DNA of 64,000 nucleotides, taken from contig QRDG01000413.1 in NCBI GenBank assembly GCA_012064385.1, forward strand, positions 310,001 to 374,000, read 5' to 3'. Origin of the DNA: Puccinellia tenuiflora (Eukaryota > Streptophyta > Magnoliopsida > Poales > Poaceae). A model generated the notes under the pieces. That model worked only from the letters and a program-made list of their open reading frames with translations. It did no database searches and was not told the origin of the DNA. Of this stretch, positions 62,776 to 64,000 are shown piece by piece. The translations under genes and the position numbers were made by a program. The number at the start of each line of letters is the position of its first letter. Within the stretch, counting starts at the first letter, position 1.

Positions 62776-62917
62776 TGTTAGAGTTGTATTATGTGTCCAT
62801 GCATACCTGTATAATTTCCTCGTTGTATAAGGGGTTTTCCTGCATATTTGCCACCTATACATGTACTATATATTGTGGCCTTTGACCCCCTGGGAATACA
62901 AGTTGCTTTCCCTAACA
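62776..62917 (+). mobile_element. Copia 3' LTR, short
   Basis: A 142-bp stretch begins TGTTAGAGTTG and ends CCCTAACA (6-bp inverted ends), right after a polypurine tract (GAGTTTGAGGGGGG). It differs from the LTR at 36782-37032, so the two copia parts come from different elements. Confidence 0.78.
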
Positions 62918-63028
62918 CTTTCCAGTGCAATATTTATATTTTGAATGTTGCCTTTTCACATTAAATTTGTCTGGCATCAAAATAGTTGAGATTGTTTCTG
63001 TAGTGCTGGAACTGAAAACTAGCACCTC
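62918..63028. other. Short spacer before LINE insertion
   Basis: AT-rich sequence ending in the first copy of AAAACTAGCACCTC (63015-63028). Confidence 0.5.
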
Positions 63029-63507
63029 CATGTTGCCCCCTCTGCGACGAGGCACCGGAGAGAATATGCCATCTCCTCTTTGCTTGCCCCTTCTCCCGGT
63101 AGGTTTGGTTCGAGATCCTATCCTGGCTGAGAATGACTTGCCGTCCGCCTAACAACGACGCATCGCTCAACGCCTAGCGGCACTCCGTGAGGCAGACAGC
63201 CGTTGCACAAAGGATTGTCCTCCACCACTCTGCTCGTCCCTGGTTGCTCGGGAAGCACTGAAACGACTGCGTCTTTGACAGAGCTCACCCCTCTGTCCAC
63301 AACTTGGTTGCCACGATCAAAGACGAGGAAGCCCTTTGGGCTAGAGCTAGCACCCTGGGACTTAGAGCTGTCATGCCGTGGACCTAGGATGCTCACTGCT
63401 TTCACGTTCTTGCCTTGTATTATGCCTCTAGGAGGAATGTAACTCAAAACCCTACCTTTTCAATGAAATGAAACGCAAAAGTTTTTTACGTTTTCTTGAA
63501 AGAAAAA
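63029..63507 (+). mobile_element. 5'-truncated LINE with poly-A tail
   Basis: The 479-bp insert is flanked by AAAACTAGCACCTC (63015-63028 and 63508-63521) and ends in CAATGAAATGAAACGC, a T-rich stem and an A-run, the usual 3' end of grass L1-type LINEs. Only the 3' untranslated end and perhaps the last codons of ORF2 remain. Confidence 0.85.
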
Positions 63508-63521
63508 AAAACTAGCACCTC

Positions 63522-63848
63522 TATTCACAGATTTGTAGTTGCTACCAATGTGAAATGGCAGGTTGGGGTGGTGGGGGAGGAAGTACAAAAGCAAACTTTT
63601 TCATCTAATAATCCAAAAAAATAGGTAAGATGAATGAAAATACTAATATGCGGCACAAATAAGACTTTCACAAGCACTGTTACAACGCCACATATAGACA
63701 GTGATTGGTCATTAAACTGCTGCCCTTACTTTGACCTCTTAGTTTGCACATTAAGCTGAGTGTTTATATATGAACTTGTAAGAATAGTTATATGGACTTT
63801 CTTTCTCGCGCAAGGAGTGCTAAGTAAAACACGTATAGAATTTCTTAC
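63522..63848 (-). other. Intron of the UGT74-like gene
   Basis: Sequence downstream of the GT donor at 63848 on the minus strand. It is AT-rich with no exon found; the following exon should lie further left, possibly beyond or broken by the copia element. Confidence 0.4.
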
Positions 63849-64000
63849 CTGTGGCCTTGTGAGATAAGACCTCAAGCTGGGGGCACCATGAAACAACTAG
63901 GCCCCTCTCCTTGCACTTGTCACGAAGTTCTTCCGATAACTTGTGCTCATCAACAGACCTAACAACCCAGAGGAACTGTTTACCGGAGTTGCACAATCCA
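63849..64000 (-). CDS. UDP-glycosyltransferase, UGT74-like (partial)
   Basis: The frame enters from the window edge (first full codon 63999) and encodes GLCNSGKQFLWVVRS, then EELRDKCKERGLVVSWCPQL and EVLSHKAT, followed by a GT donor (ACAG/GTAAG). WCPQLEVLSHKAT is the first part of the PSPG box that binds the UDP-sugar in plant family 1 glycosyltransferases; the neighbouring residues are typical of the UGT74 group, which glucosylates carboxylates such as salicylate or auxin. The intron splits the PSPG box before the expected GCF. The rest of the box is not seen within the window, so whether the gene is intact is unknown. Confidence 0.82.

Overview
The window is nuclear DNA from a grass (Poaceae, most likely a pooid cereal or relative). 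This is inferred from small-exon GT-AG genes with GC-rich first exons, proteins that read as typical monocot orthologues, and a transposon load of grass type: Tourist and Stowaway MITEs, a Helitron, copia and gypsy-like LTR elements, a CACTA end and LINEs. Nothing bacterial, viral or CRISPR-like was seen.

Layout. 1-232 (+): last exon of a soluble epoxide hydrolase. 1363-2441 (-): five-exon plastid DUF4079 membrane protein. 3282-5973 (-): six-exon mitochondrial porin (VDAC), 274 aa. 7815-9005 (-): five-exon NOPCHAP1/DUF4598-like protein, 181 aa. 9206-17226: degraded local copies of the VDAC 5' end and of the NOPCHAP1 gene; the second NOPCHAP1 copy is split in exon 2 by a 2,474-bp solo LTR with a perfect 5-bp target duplication. 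17716-20101 (-): intronless OSCA4.1/CSC1-like channel gene with an apparent one-base frameshift near its N-terminus. 20498-25690: a Helitron-like insertion followed by tandem-duplicated pieces of the OSCA 5' end and flank. 26574-30882 (+): three-exon chloroplast CPP1 (chaperone-like protein of POR1), with one Tourist-like element in each intron. 31351-32265: a retroposon with a 15-bp target duplication. 32842-35431 (-): four-exon clade-D-type PP2C phosphatase, 397 aa. 36782-62917: a 26-kb nest of LTR retrotransposons, namely a copia LTR and gag, a LARD-like element with 6-kb LTRs, a gag-only element whose single LTR sits between its 3' and 5' internal halves, a CACTA end and a decayed copia pol. 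63029-63507: a 5'-truncated LINE. 63849-64000 (-): an internal exon of a UGT74-like glucosyltransferase.

The host genes are unrelated housekeeping or stress genes and do not form a pathway. I did not find a new molecular system. The notable content is genome dynamics: a triplicated VDAC/NOPCHAP1 block in which gene copies died in different ways, insertions whose boundaries can be read from empty paralogous sites inside the same window, and LTR elements with rearranged or mosaic structure. All exon structures were derived by hand from splice signals and remembered family consensus; no alignment or transcript evidence was available.
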